Below the pieces are notes generated by a model. The model was not told the DNA's origin. It worked only from the letters and a program-made list of their open reading frames with translations, and did no database searches. The translations under genes were made by a program, and so were the position numbers. A DNA stretch of 64,000 bases from Aphidius gifuensis (lineage: Eukaryota; Arthropoda; Insecta; Hymenoptera; Braconidae): the NCBI RefSeq assembly GCF_014905175.1, contig NC_057789.1, forward strand, positions 9,176,001 through 9,240,000, written 5' to 3'. The number at the start of each line of letters is the position of its first letter. The first letter of the stretch is position 1. Positions 25,741-37,031 of the stretch are shown here, in pieces.

Positions 25741-26918
25741 TTGATTGAATTATCAATATATTATTTATAATGTTAAAATTTATAGTTTATATTTTATTAT
25801 TTATTTAAATATTTATTTATTAAATTAGGAATAATGTCGAAGGAATTATTTAAGATATAAAATGAGGTATATACATAGTGTTATATATAGACTTTAATTA
25901 TTAATTATTTTCTTTAATCAAAAGCTACGTATAGGGAGATCGTGTCAATGCTAATGTGTACCAGACAAGAGTCCCAATTAGACTGACTGAGTAACTAAAA
26001 TATATATCGACGCAATATTAATTCTTTATTCCTTTGCCCTAATCACACTTCCAGCATTCGTCATTTATTCCAAGAAAAATATTTCGCTTACACCATGCAT
26101 CAACATCATCCGATCACACCATACTCACATGCATACACACAATCTCATTCTCATAAACAAAATATATTTAATCTCTATTTCGTTTCATTATTACTTCTTG
26201 TTTATTCCAAAGAAATAAAATCATATTTCCAACATATAACAATTGTAATTACCTGACATACATAAAGTTTATAGTCCTCTTATTTTGTTATTCCCAACAG
26301 AGTAACGAATGTTTGTGAGCGTGTCAATCTGGATTGTCGACTTGGTAGATAGTAATGTCTTGATGATAATCACTGGATGATAATAATTAGCGTATAGTTA
26401 CTCAACAACACAAATAAAAATTCAACAGTAATTGGATTTAGAAATAATTATAAACACTTTTATTTATTATAAACTTTTAGTTGCGTTATTGATGATTATT
26501 TATTGATAAAAATTTATAAGTAGATGTTACAATATTTGAAATATGTCGCGAGAGCTTACATGTTACTTTTATACTATTTGTTACTCGTGAGAGCATTTGT
26601 CTCTCGAAATACATAGGTTTTTATATTAATTATGGTAGGGATGGTTTATGGTGTGAATACCTGTTGACCAATGAATAAAAAAGTCTCATGATACTCAGCA
26701 ATTAATTATTGCTGACGTAATTTAGCTTCGCTTCAACGGATGTAAAATATTAAGTTTCTTAAACTTGCAAACAAAGATTTTATTAATCTACGATTTGATA
26801 AAATCATGATAAATTATTGTGTTACGTGTTACATCTGGTAAAGTTTAGTTGATGATATAAGGATATAGTGATTGCATATGCGAGTACATCACATCATTAT
26901 AATTTTACTTAGATTTAT

Positions 26919-28753
26919 TTAAACATCATGACTACCAAGTTGTTTTTGAATTTCTTTTAAACTTTTTCCTTTAGTTTCAGGAAGTACAAATATGGTAAAT
27001 AAAATACCGATAAAACAAATAATTGCGAATAGCCAAAATACGCTGTGCATGCCAAAGTAAACAACAATAGTTGGAAAAAATTTAAGTATTAAAAATGCTA
27101 CAAGCCCATTTACGGTTATAATAATACCAAAAGCTTTTGTTTTAATATCAGAAGCAAATATTTCACTCATCACGGTCCATGGTAATGGCCCCCAGCCAAT
27201 ACTAAATGTTGCAAAAAAAAATATCATCGAAGTGATTGGTAACCAGCTGATACCACTTACATCTCCATCACCATTATTAGCATTTTCAGATAAATAAAAA
27301 TATAATCCAAGTGCTGCCTAAACAAAAATTTTTAATATTAAACTATACAGATAGTATGTCTATCAGTCGATTTACTAAACAATTTTGTAACAACGAAAAA
27401 TTATTCAACTTACAAGACTCAGTGTTTCACCAATACCTGATAAAATTAACAACATTTTTCTTCCCCAATTATCAACAAACAATGGTGTTATACAACAAAA
27501 AACGAGTTGAACAACTCCAATTATTATTACAGAAACTGCTGGTGAAACTGTATTACTTACACCAGTTGCAGTGAATATTGATTCTGCATTGTTTAAAACA
27601 ACAATAGCACCGGAAAAATTTTGAAATGTAAACATTATACAACTGTACCAAAGTGCTCTAAAATTACTTGGTATTCTGAATAAATCCATAATACTTGTTT
27701 CAAGTCTAGCAGCAGCTTGAACACAATCCTGATAAATATAATTATTAAATGAAAATTACAATAATTTATCAATTAAAAATATAATATACTAACTTTAATT
27801 TCATCAGCTTCAGCTTTAACCAAATCATTACCAATATTACCACGAAATTTAATCAAAACTTGAATCATTTTTTCATGTTCACCTTGTGATGCTAAATAGT
27901 ATGGTGACTCGGGCATTAAATAAAACGTTATAAAAAATAAAAATGGTAAAGTAGCACATGACATCCAAAGAATATCATAAGACACATATGGCCCAATTGA
28001 GAATGAAAATATCCAGCCAATATTTAAAAAAACTTGCATAAATGAACTGAGTGTACCTCTTATGGATTTATCACTTATTTCAGCAGTATACCTGCAGTAA
28101 ATATAAAATTAAAATAATAATAATTTAACCAAATTTATACTTTAAACGTAAAATAAATAAAAAATTACATTGGTATAACTGATAATGGTGCACCTATGGC
28201 GAATCCTCCAATGATTCTTCCTATGCACAATGTTGTTATACTTTTAGCGAGTCCAACAAATATCCAACTTATGGAGAATGGTATAACACAAGACAACAAA
28301 GATTTTCTACGTCCCCATCTACAATGATATCCATAAATTGTTTAATAAATTAATTTTTAATACAGTAGCACAGTTTTTTAAAAAGAACTTTCAATGAAAG
28401 AAAATATATAAAATATGCTCTACCTTTTAGCAAGGTATCCAAAAAAGAAACAACCTAAAACTGTAGCCAGTATTGGTAGTGATGAAATCCAAGAACTTTC
28501 ATCAGCTGTTATTGCATGACCAAATGGATTGTCGTCAGCAACTGGATTATTTTTTTCTAATTTTTGTAATGTTGGACTTGTCCAAGCAATCATGGCTGAC
28601 GAAGTAAATGCTGACAAACATGCTGTTGATTTAATAAATAAATAAACCAGTTGGTTAATCATTTTTTTATTTATGTTTTTTACCAAACAAAGTAAACTCA
28701 CCAGCAACTGTCGCAAAATATTGTAAAATATTTGACTCTCTGTTTACTGTCAT
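26919..28753 (-). CDS. Tret1-like sugar transporter, locus C
   Basis: Six exons: 28702-28753, 28424-28622, 28169-28318, 27794-28091, 27414-27728 and 26919-27317, giving 470 residues. The layout is identical to locus B. It has the same altered TM7 motif (QNFSGAIVVLNNAE) and all other sugar-porter motifs: 'ESSWISSLPILA', 'PESPYYLA', 'DNWGRK', 'GWGPLPWTVMSE', 'PETKGKS'. Its introns are almost identical to those of locus D but not of B. The region upstream of the start (about 28.93-29.30 kb) holds the first of six copies of a roughly 0.35-kb repeat block, which may include its promoter. Confidence 0.9.
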
Positions 28754-28929
28754 TTTGGAAGTATTGGAATAACGTTTTTTGCAATCAAATTAGTTCTTTT
28801 ATATTTATAAATATCGATACTGCAAAGACAGGTGTTGTTGTTGAATAAGCTTTTCTTTCAATTTAAATTAACAAATATGTTCATAGAACTTCTTACATTA
28901 ATGTAGAAAATCAAATTTAAAAATATTTT

Positions 28930-29300
28930 TAGATAAATATATTTCCGGAAATAAAAATTAATAATCTCAACAGTAGTTAAATATCTAAGTGTTAAATATT
29001 GACTACGTATTTGTCGTACGATTGAAACTGAACAGGTTGCTCCACCGATGATGACTTTTATATAATCGATCACTTAACATAAGCATAAACAAAAAAATGT
29101 CTGTTAAGACCTAATGACTACTATTATTATATTCGCTAAAAACTGTAGATAAAAAATATGTATATATTTGTTTATAAATGTGTTTTTTTTTGCCAATAAA
29201 TATAAGCAAACATTTCTAAAAACTATTATCATTTTATTTTTTTATTCATCACCTGACAGTATCTACTGCGATTAGTTTTTTACAAACAATTTTTTGGTGT
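28930..29300. repeat. Repeat block R, copy 1 of 6
   Basis: Contains 'tatttgtcgtacgat' and 'actgaacaggttgctcca' and ends in an 'aagcaaacatttctaaaaact' type segment. Further copies lie at about 37.76-38.10, 39.66-40.05, 42.06-42.46, 45.18-45.57 and 47.66-48.07 kb. In C and D it lies upstream of the transporter start, so it began as transporter 5' flank and was then multiplied with the array. Confidence 0.8.
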
Positions 29301-29339
29301 CAAATCAATCAGGCTGACGACTAAAATCATCTCTATTAT

Positions 29340-29425
29340 ATAAAAAATATAAAAAATATTTTGAACGTACCGGAATTCAGGCCCGCGACACCCTAAGGCA
29401 ACCACCTGGGGCCATTATTGTTTCT
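29340..29425. repeat. GC-richer dispersed segment, inverted copy of 38.29-38.38 kb
   Basis: The segment 'accggaattcaggcccgcga' and flanks recurs in reverse complement near 38.32-38.34 kb. Its base composition is unlike the surroundings. Family unknown. Confidence 0.6.
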
Positions 29426-30129
29426 CTGGCGTTTAATACATTCGAATGTGTCATTTCGTTTAGATCTGAATTCTGGCTTTCCTAACGTTTATATAGTTTT
29501 GAGCAGTTTATATTATTTAAAAAATTTTCAAATCAATCTATATTCATATGTATTTATATATACATTTGTTTCATTTTTGAATTTTAACTGTTTATTTGTT
29601 ATTGTAATTTTAAATTAATGATTAATTTTAATTTTTTATTTTGTCTTGAAAAATATTTTTACCGTAGATATTGCCAGGTGATAAATAGAAAAAATAAAAT
29701 GGTAATAGTTTTGATAAATGTTTCAATAACAATTAAAATTACAATGACAATAACAAATAAATCAAAAATATAACAATCAGCATTTTTTTTTTCTTGAATT
29801 TGAATAATTCCAATTTATATTAATAATTCTTCAACAATTACATTGCTCTTTCATTGATTTCTGATGACAATAACAAATAACTTTAAAAAATACCACAGGC
29901 ATTTTTTTTTGTTCTTTTAAATATTCTATTTTCATCAAATAACAATTTTTAAATTTTAAATCAACAAATATATATTTACATGAATTTTTAAATTTCAATT
30001 TAAATTTAAATTAATTAAGAAAAAAAAATACACATAACAATAAAGATGTTATAGAATAAATAAAGTTATTAATAAATATTTCAATTTATTATTTATTCAT
30101 TTTTACTATACTTTCATTAGTATTTGAAT

Positions 30130-30225
30130 AATAAAACACCAGTGAACAGGTGTAAATATAAGAGCTTTTGTTATATTTTTAAGTCTTGATAAAGCATAAG
30201 TAGCACATCTTGTTCATCATCTAAT
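30130..30225 (-). pseudogene. Small transporter E fragments
   Basis: Two short stretches match locus E on the same strand: 'acaggtgtaaatataagagc' (E exon 6 region) and 'tcttgataaagca' plus 'gtagcacatc' (E exon 5 region). They are joined with the intervening sequence missing. Too decayed to encode anything. Confidence 0.5.
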
Positions 30226-30239
30226 AATTATCCGTATTA

Positions 30240-30510
30240 TAAATTTTCAATCGGAACGTTTGTGTTAAATAAATACATGCAGAAGGTCAATCTCTTATAG
30301 TACTACAGCCGATGGAACAGACGGAAATTTTTCTAAATTTTAATTTATTAATAAATAAATACAACAACAAACGCAAAGCTGAAAAATTTTAAAAATTTGT
30401 GAATATTTAAAACAAAAACCTCTCAATATTATCCGTAATTTGAATTTTCAAACGAAACTTTTTTTGTTATATAAATAAATACAGAAGGTCAACCTCTTAC
30501 AGTACAGAAT
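30240..30510. repeat. Short direct repeat pair
   Basis: The stretches around 30235-30300 and 30430-30500 both contain a 'ttatccgta.t' start, 'ttttca' and 'cagaaggtca.cctctta' type sequence. They are about 195 bp apart and diverged. Confidence 0.55.
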
Positions 30511-30984
30511 TTCTCCGGTTTTTTTTTGGAAGAAAATTTCTCATCTGTTTTTACTATGTCAACTTTTATTTCGGGTTTTTTAATTGTTTTTTCCGTTTTT
30601 TTTTGTTGGTTTTATTGAGCGAGAATTCCGAAAAAAATCCTGAGATTACTCCATAAATATCTCCGAAAGTCTCAATTGCGTAAAAATCCGGAGAGATTTT
30701 TTCCACCAGGGTTACTATTGATAATCATAAAAAACTTAAAAATGTAGTTAATAGTGTAGTCGTTGTCGTTATGGATAAGGTGGAGTAGGTGTAGTACTTT
30801 TGTTTTTTATGACTACATTTGTAGTCATGTTGTCACTAAATCTGGCCATGAATAGCCCCTTGACTTGAATGCTGATAACAATTAATTGTTCAAGCATTAT
30901 TCTTCACAACACAATTTTGTGATAAAATTAAAGAAGATAATTCTAAATCGTTTCAATCACTTCAGTTCGTTGAAGCAGGTTTGC

Positions 30985-31400
30985 AGCAATGAAGACCTGA
31001 TAAATTGAAAGGTGGAGAACAACACGGTAGTTCAGAATTTCTTTTAAATTTATTCAATCAATATTCAAAGAACGTCAATAGCAAAAAATTGATTCATAAT
31101 ACACTTCATGGTAATTTAATTCAAATAAAAATAAGTATAAAATGTGATAGTAAAATTCATATTTCTAAACCAGAACAGTTTTCCATATGATGAACTTGTC
31201 GGTTCCACAAAATTTACCAAATATGACAGTACAAAGTTTAATTAATATTGATTGAGAGCCAGAAACAAATGAAAATACTGAATTTTGTAAAAATTGTCAA
31301 AATAAATCTGATAGATGTAAAAAACGAAAAATTTCACAAGTTTATTACATTATTTGATATCAAATTTAAATAATTTTTATTTCAATGAGAAAAAATTCGG
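30985..31400 (+). pseudogene. Relic of a ubiquitin-specific protease-like gene
   Basis: Reading forward, interrupted by stops, one sees 'KGGEQHGSSEFLLNLFNQYS', a later 'LSVPQNLPNMTVQSLINI' and then 'EFCKNCQNKSDRC'. The order (Gln-His plus EFL helix, then the beta strand, then a CxxC zinc pair) is that of a USP catalytic domain. The catalytic Cys box and the C-terminal His box are not visible, and in-frame stops occur after 'INID' and 'YYII'. It is clearly non-functional. Assignment is from motif order only. Confidence 0.45.
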
Positions 31401-31429
31401 ATCAAAAAGAATAATAAATAACACAAAAA

Positions 31430-31640
31430 TGGATAAAGAAAGAACAATACCAAACACAAATGGAAATTTAAAATTTTTCACAATGACGACAGAACACGAA
31501 TGGAGGTGTACAATTCAGTTAAAACAATAAAGATGAATGGCTCATAAATTACTTGGCTACAATGAGCAACACTGTCTCTTCTTTTGTCACCAATTTATTG
31601 AGAGATAGTTCCATTAAAAATAGTGGACTAAGAATCACCC
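31430..31640 (+). repeat. Decayed coding-like segment with an inverted copy at 33.65-33.87 kb
   Basis: It is similar to the reverse complement of 33655-33870 (shared 'gaacaataccaaac', 'cacgaatgga.gtgta', 'attgagagatagttcca'). It may be the downstream part of the protease-like relic just before it. Both copies are broken by stops. Confidence 0.65.
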
Positions 31641-32447
31641 GAACAAAAAAAGTAAACTTTGTATTAAAAAAACAACAGATAGATAAAATAAAAAGCTTAT
31701 ACGAAGAATATATACAATGTAAACCAGCCCTGGTAAAAATATTTCTCCGAATTTCTCCGCGATTACTCCGAATTTCTCCCAAATTGACCCATGCGGAGAA
31801 ATGAGTGGAAAAATTTTCTTCTTGTCGATGATTTCAATAGATTTTCTCCGCGATAAAATTATTTTTTTCACACGTGTGTTTTTTCCGCGGAGAAATATTT
31901 CTGAACGTTCCTATATCCAAGTTGATTCGGAGAAACGACAGAAAAATTTCTTCTCGTTGATTTTAGAAAAAATTTCTCAGCAATAAAATTATTTTTACAC
32001 ACGGTTTGAGAAATGGCGGACAAATTTCTCCAACTTTTCTCTACCATTTGTGCAACTTTTCTCCAACTTTTTCAATTTTCAATTTTTCCAAAAAAAAATG
32101 ACTTATTATTAATTGCTACATAACGTAAAGCATGATGATTTTCATTTTTTTTTGAAAAAAATGAAAATCCGAAGACACTTTTTTCCAAAAAAGTAGATAT
32201 ACCTGAGGTACTTGTTCGTTTACGAAACTCCCGTGATCGTTTTATCAAATCGACCAATGTAAGGAAATAAGTGGATCAAAGACTTCTAAAATTTTAAAAA
32301 TTGAATTATTTATTATTTATTATTTTATTATATTTTATTAAAAGAGGCCTCTTTTAATTTTCCCGGAAAAATATACTTACTTGAAGAGAATAAAAATCAA
32401 TATAACCTTTCAGTTTTTTTGTTGGTGGTTCTTCTGGTTTGTAAGAA

Positions 32448-33541
32448 CACTGAGAGAAATTTTAACTAAAAATTACAAACGTATAAGAAAAAATTACAAA
32501 GCGAATAGTAAAAACTGCGTTCCTCCGATTATTTGTAAGAATTATTCGTATATTGATAAATAATTTTACAATAAAGTTATGCAAAAAATTTGGCAATTGA
32601 CTATATACAACACTAAGCCATATAAAATTACATACCATTTTATTGTAATTTCTCTTTTAAAAAATGACTAAATTCACGATACTACAAGTAAATTCTAGCA
32701 AAATGAGAATTTACATGCACTACCGGTTTTAGAATTTACTTATATTTTATTATAAATTTTATTTAAAAAGTTGACATTTTTAAAGTAAGTTTGGCAGTTT
32801 GTGCTAGATTCACGGAGAACGGCAATCACCCGGCAAATATTTTTTCTTTCTGTTTACACGCTCAAAACTCGAAAAACTAATTGATAAATGGAAAAAATTC
32901 ATTCTGATATAAATTGTTTAGAAATAAATTACCAAACAATAAAACCCTCGCTTAAAATATACCTAGCTTCAACAGATAAGGCTGTAGCCGCTTGAAATTA
33001 CATGACAATTCAATCATTTGTTCAATCAGTCGGCCATCTTTGTATATTTCCTGCCCCACAAATCCAGAATTTTACAAAGGATATAGGTAAAAAAATATTT
33101 AAGTTCCTACTAACTTTTATATGTGTGTACATGATAAATTTTATTATATGTATTAGAAATATTTATTAAATTGTTCAGTATTTTTATTTGAACTTCTATA
33201 ATATTTTTATCGTTTCTCAAACATGTATGTGCTTTTATTTTAATTAACTCATAACTCATTATCTAAGAGATTAATCAAAAAGTAATTTTATAAATTGTTT
33301 AGAATTGAATTCTCAATAATTAACTCCATCAACCCCATGTCTATCTGCAATAGATAACGATGTACAAGAGATTCTGAAATAACATAATAATTTTTGACAT
33401 TGTGACATTTCCATATAATTTTTATTTTAGAATATCATATCTTATTACAGAATCCCAGAAATAAAACAAAAATTACAAAGCAGTATAGTAATTTCTATTC
33501 AACATGCGGGTTTTAATTTTTAGTTAAAATTTCTCTCAGTG
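32448..33541. mobile_element. Nested element with CACTGAGAG terminal inverted repeats
   Basis: The 27-bp end CACTGAGAGAAATTTTAACT (plus 'aaaaatt') at 32448 recurs as its reverse complement ending at 33541. The inside is non-coding. The flanking 8-mers (tgtaagaa, aatcatat) do not match, so the insertion footprint is lost or the borders differ slightly. Confidence 0.6.
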
Positions 33542-33547
33542 AATCAT

Positions 33548-33574
33548 ATTCTGATTCTGACTCAGAATCAGAAT
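33548..33574. repeat. Perfect inverted repeat, 13-bp arms
   Basis: Arms 33548-33560 and 33562-33574 are exact reverse complements around one C (attctgattctga / tcagaatcagaat). It lies just outside the end of the CACTGAGAG element. Confidence 0.85.
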
Positions 33575-34073
33575 TTAATTGCTGGAAGAAAATAAGTCCT
33601 TCGCTTAAAATTGGCATTAGTCTAGCCATTTTGAAAGCAAAAACTAGTTTTTTGGGTGATAGTTAGTCCAACATTTTTTATGGAACTATCTCTCAATATA
33701 TTGGTTACAAAACGAAGAGAGAGTGTTGCTTATTGTAGCCAAATAATTTATAGGCGATATTCATCTTTATTGTTTATTAACTGAATTATACACTTCCATT
33801 CGTGTCTTGCCGTTATTGTCAAGAGTTTCCAATTTTCATTTAAGTTTGGTATTGTTTTTTCTTTATCAATTTTGAGTAATCACGGAGAAATTCCGAGAAA
33901 TATTTTCACCAGGAAGATTAAAAAAAACACAAATTACATTACAAAAAATCGCAGCAAAATTATTGAATCTTACATGTAACAGAAAAGTTGTGCACTAATT
34001 TTGCTGTTGGTATTTATAAAAATGCATACATCCGAATAAAGAAATACCTTTTAAACTATTTGGGTATTAATAA

Positions 34074-34322
34074 TTCCTGGTAAAAATGATTTCTCCGAAT
34101 ATGAAAAATCAGAAAAAATGCGGACGAAAATTAGAGAAAATCAGAACAAGCTGGAGATATAATCAGAATAAATGATTTTTCGTTTTACTCCGATTTTTCT
34201 TCGAAATTTCACTTCAACAATATATACGGAGCAAATCGGAGTCAAGTGGAGAAAATCGGAGAAATATCGGAGAAAAACGGAAAAATATAAAAGAAAATCG
34301 GAGAAATCATTTTCACCAGGAA
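34074..34322. mobile_element. MITE with CCTGGT-type terminal inverted repeats, about 250 bp
   Basis: The left end 'tcctggtaaaaatgatttct' and right end 'gaaatcattttcaccagga' are inverse copies over about 25 bases. The inside is made of degenerate 'tcggagaaa' repeats and has no gene. Related, more decayed segments occur at about 1.08-1.30, 17.57-17.70 and 30.50-30.72 kb, so this is a local family. Confidence 0.7.
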
Positions 34323-34519
34323 TGACTTTTATCAAATAATGAATAATTTATTCTGTAATAAAAATTCATCCAGTTATAGAGGATGATAATTTCTTTAGCG
34401 AATGTAAAGATCTCGATTTTAGAAAATGAAAGACGAATTGGTACAAGTCTTTGCCATTTTTCTATAAATTGCAAAAAGTTTGTAAATGTGGTGCTAAGCA
34501 TTTTACACTTTCATCACTA

Positions 34520-35010
34520 ATTTATCAGCGGTTGGTATCTCAAAAAAATTTTTAAAGAATTTTTCTGGTTCAATAGTACTAATAACTAATGGCATTGATG
34601 TGTCATTTCATCAATCAAAAGAAATTGACGAATTTAAAAAAATGCAAGAAGAAATGATAAACACACAATTTTTGAATTTAAATAAAGTAACAAAAGATAA
34701 TTTATCACATGTTACTAGATGGTCCTCATTCGATTCAAAATTAAAAAAAAACAATTGTCAATTGCTGAAATAAGTGCAGAATCATTTCATTATTTGAGAA
34801 TAAAAATAAAAAAAAGCGATTTGTTTTGGACAGAAAAAAACTTCGTCATTTTAGGGGTCAATTTTCCAGAAGAATTAAATATAAAAAAAAATTACACACA
34901 AAGTCAAAGAGTATTACAATGCAAATTTATTATCAGAAAAATTCAAAGATTTGGATTCAAACAATTCAACGAATTATCAACAAAATACACAATATCTTCG
35001 TAATTTTATG
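34520..35010 (+). pseudogene. Decayed coding-like stretch of unknown family
   Basis: Two overlapping open stretches in different frames (about 34520-34770 and 34719-35003) have amino-acid composition less extreme than random AT-rich DNA, as if a frameshift splits one former protein. No family recognised. Confidence 0.3.
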
Positions 35011-35196
35011 AATGCAGCCCAGCCAATTTTTATGAAAATTCAGTAAATTTTAAGTTAAACATTTATTAAGTAATTACATATAAAATTAAGTTTACTTTCT
35101 CACCGTTCATAATTATAATTATAATCAAGTTTGGCTGCTGATGAGGATAGTGATCGCATATGCAAACACGTCACATCGATATAATTCTATTTTTTT

Positions 35197-37031
35197 TTAA
35201 ACATCATGACTACCAAGTTGTTTTTGAATTTCTTTTAAACTTTTTCCTTTAGTTTCAGGAAGTACAAATATGGTAAACAAAATACCGATAAAACAAATAA
35301 TTGAGAACAGCCAAAATACACTGTGCATGCCATAGTGAACAACAATAGTTGGAAAAAATTTAAGTATTAAAAATGCTACAAGCCCATTGACGGTTATAAT
35401 AATACCAAAAGCTTTTGTTTTAATATCAGATGCAAACATTTCACTCATAACTATCCATGGTAATGGTCCCCAGCCAATACTATATGTAGCGAAAAAAAAT
35501 ATCATTGAAGTGATCGGTAACCAACTGATACCGCTCACATCTCCATCACCATTATTAGCATTTTCAGATAAATAAAAATATAATCCAAGTGCTGCCTAAA
35601 CAAAAATTTTTAATATTAAACTATACAGATAGTATGTCTATCAGTCGATTTACTAAACAATTTTGTAACAACGAAAAATTATTCAACTTACAAGACTCAG
35701 TGTTTCACCAATGCCTGATAAAATTAACAATATTTTCCTTCCCCAATTATCAACAAACAATGGTGTTATACAACAAAAAACAAGTTGAACAACTCCAATT
35801 ATTATTACAGAAACTGCTGGTGAAACTGAATCACTAACACCAGTTGCAGTAAAAATTGATTCAGCATTATTTAAAACGACAACAGCACCGGAAAAATTTT
35901 TAAATGTAAACACTATACAACTGTACCAAAGTGCTTTAAGATTACTTGGTATTCTGAATATATCCATGATACTAGTTTCAAGTTTTGCAGCAGCTTGAAC
36001 ACAATCCTGATAAATATAATTATTAAATAAACATTACATTAATTTATCAATTAAAAATATAATACTAACTTCAATTTCATCAGCTTCAGCTTCAATAAAA
36101 TTCCTGCCAATATTACCACGAAATTTAATTAAAACTTGAATCATTTTTTCATGTTTACCCTGTGTTGCTAAATAATAAGGTCACTCAGGCATTAAATAAA
36201 ATATTATAGAAAATAAAAATGGTAAAGTAGCACATGACATCCAGAGAGTATCATAAGACACATATGGCCCAATTGAGAATGAAAATATCCAGCCAATATT
36301 TAAAAAAACTTGCATAAATGAACTAAGTGTACCTCTTATGGATTTATCACTTATTTCAGCAGTATACCTGCAGTAAATATAAAATTAAAATAATAATAAT
36401 TTAACCAAATTTATACTTTAAACGTAAAATAAATAAAAAATTACATTGGTATAACTGATAATGGTGCACCTATGGCGAATCCTCCAATGATTCTTCCTAT
36501 GCACAATGTTGTTATACTTTTAGCGAGTCCAACAAATATCCAACTTATGGAGAATGGTATAACACAAGACAACAAAGATTTTCTACGTCCCCATCTACAA
36601 TGATATCCATAAATTGTTTAATAAATTAATTTTTAATACAGTAGCACAGTTTTTTAAAAAGAACTTTCAATGAAAGAAAATATATAAAATATGCTCTACC
36701 TTTTAGCAAGGTATCCAAAAAAGAAACAACCTAAAACTGTAGCCAGTATTGGTAGTGATGAAATCCAAGAACTTTCATCAGCTGTAATTGCATGACCAAA
36801 TGGATTGTCGTCAGCAACTGGATTATTTTTCTCTAATTTGTGAAAAGTTGGACTTGTCCAGGCCATCATGGCTGATGAAGCAAGTGCTGACAAACATGCT
36901 GATAATTTTATAAATCAAGTAACCAGTTAATTAATCATTTTTTTATTTAAGTTTTTTTTACAAAACAAAGTAAACTTACCAGCAATTGTCGCAAAATATT
37001 GTAAAATATTCGACTCTTTATTCACTGTCAT
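35197..37031 (-). pseudogene. Tret1-like transporter locus D, with a nonsense codon
   Basis: All six exons and splice sites of the B/C layout are present: 36980-37031, 36700-36898, 36445-36594, 36070-36367, 35692-36006 and 35197-35595. In exon 4 the Ser codon of the conserved PESPYY motif is TGA (36181-36183). Translation would stop after about 195 of 470 residues. The remaining motifs are intact and no frameshift was seen, so the inactivation looks recent. Most of D, introns included, is nearly identical to C, but about 35.95-36.24 kb matches B instead. An assembly or read error at one base is possible. Confidence 0.85.
36181..36183 (-). other. In-frame TGA in exon 4 of locus D
   Basis: Minus-strand codon order is Met-Pro-Glu-stop-Pro-Tyr. 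Loci B and C have Ser (TCA/TCA-type codons) at this place. It is a single-base change of TCA to TGA. Confidence 0.9.

Larger units (their letters stand above)
23102..26918. other. Gene-poor repeat-rich stretch
   Basis: No gene recognised. Noted parts: an inverted pair of 'acaacg.cg...cgagcgc' segments (about 23.93-24.05 and 25.62-25.74 kb); two diverged direct repeats starting 'cctctt.ttttgttattcc' (24.72 and 26.28 kb); and short tandem copies of a 'aaacgaaaattttagcac' unit near 23.75-23.85 kb. Open frames here are short and AT-biased. Confidence 0.45.
31729..33913. mobile_element. Element with CCTGGT-type terminal inverted repeats (about 42 bp)
   Basis: The left end (31729 on: CCTGGTAAAAATATTTCTCC, continuing with 'gaatttctccgcgattactc') is the reverse complement, with few differences, of the right end (33872-33913, ending 'gaaatattttcaccagg'). 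No transposase was recognised inside. It contains the inverted copy of the 31.43-31.64 kb segment and a nested inverted-repeat element (32448-33541). Non-autonomous or composite. Target duplications were not clear. Confidence 0.6.

Noticed and set aside
28858..29073. Possible small protein in block R (starts MIDYIKVIIGGATC)
   Set aside because: The frame is not kept in the other five copies of the block.
31549..31871. Several overlapping 60-83 codon frames on both strands
   Set aside because: They lie in 'tctccg' repeat sequence of the CCTGGT element and have biased, repetitive composition.
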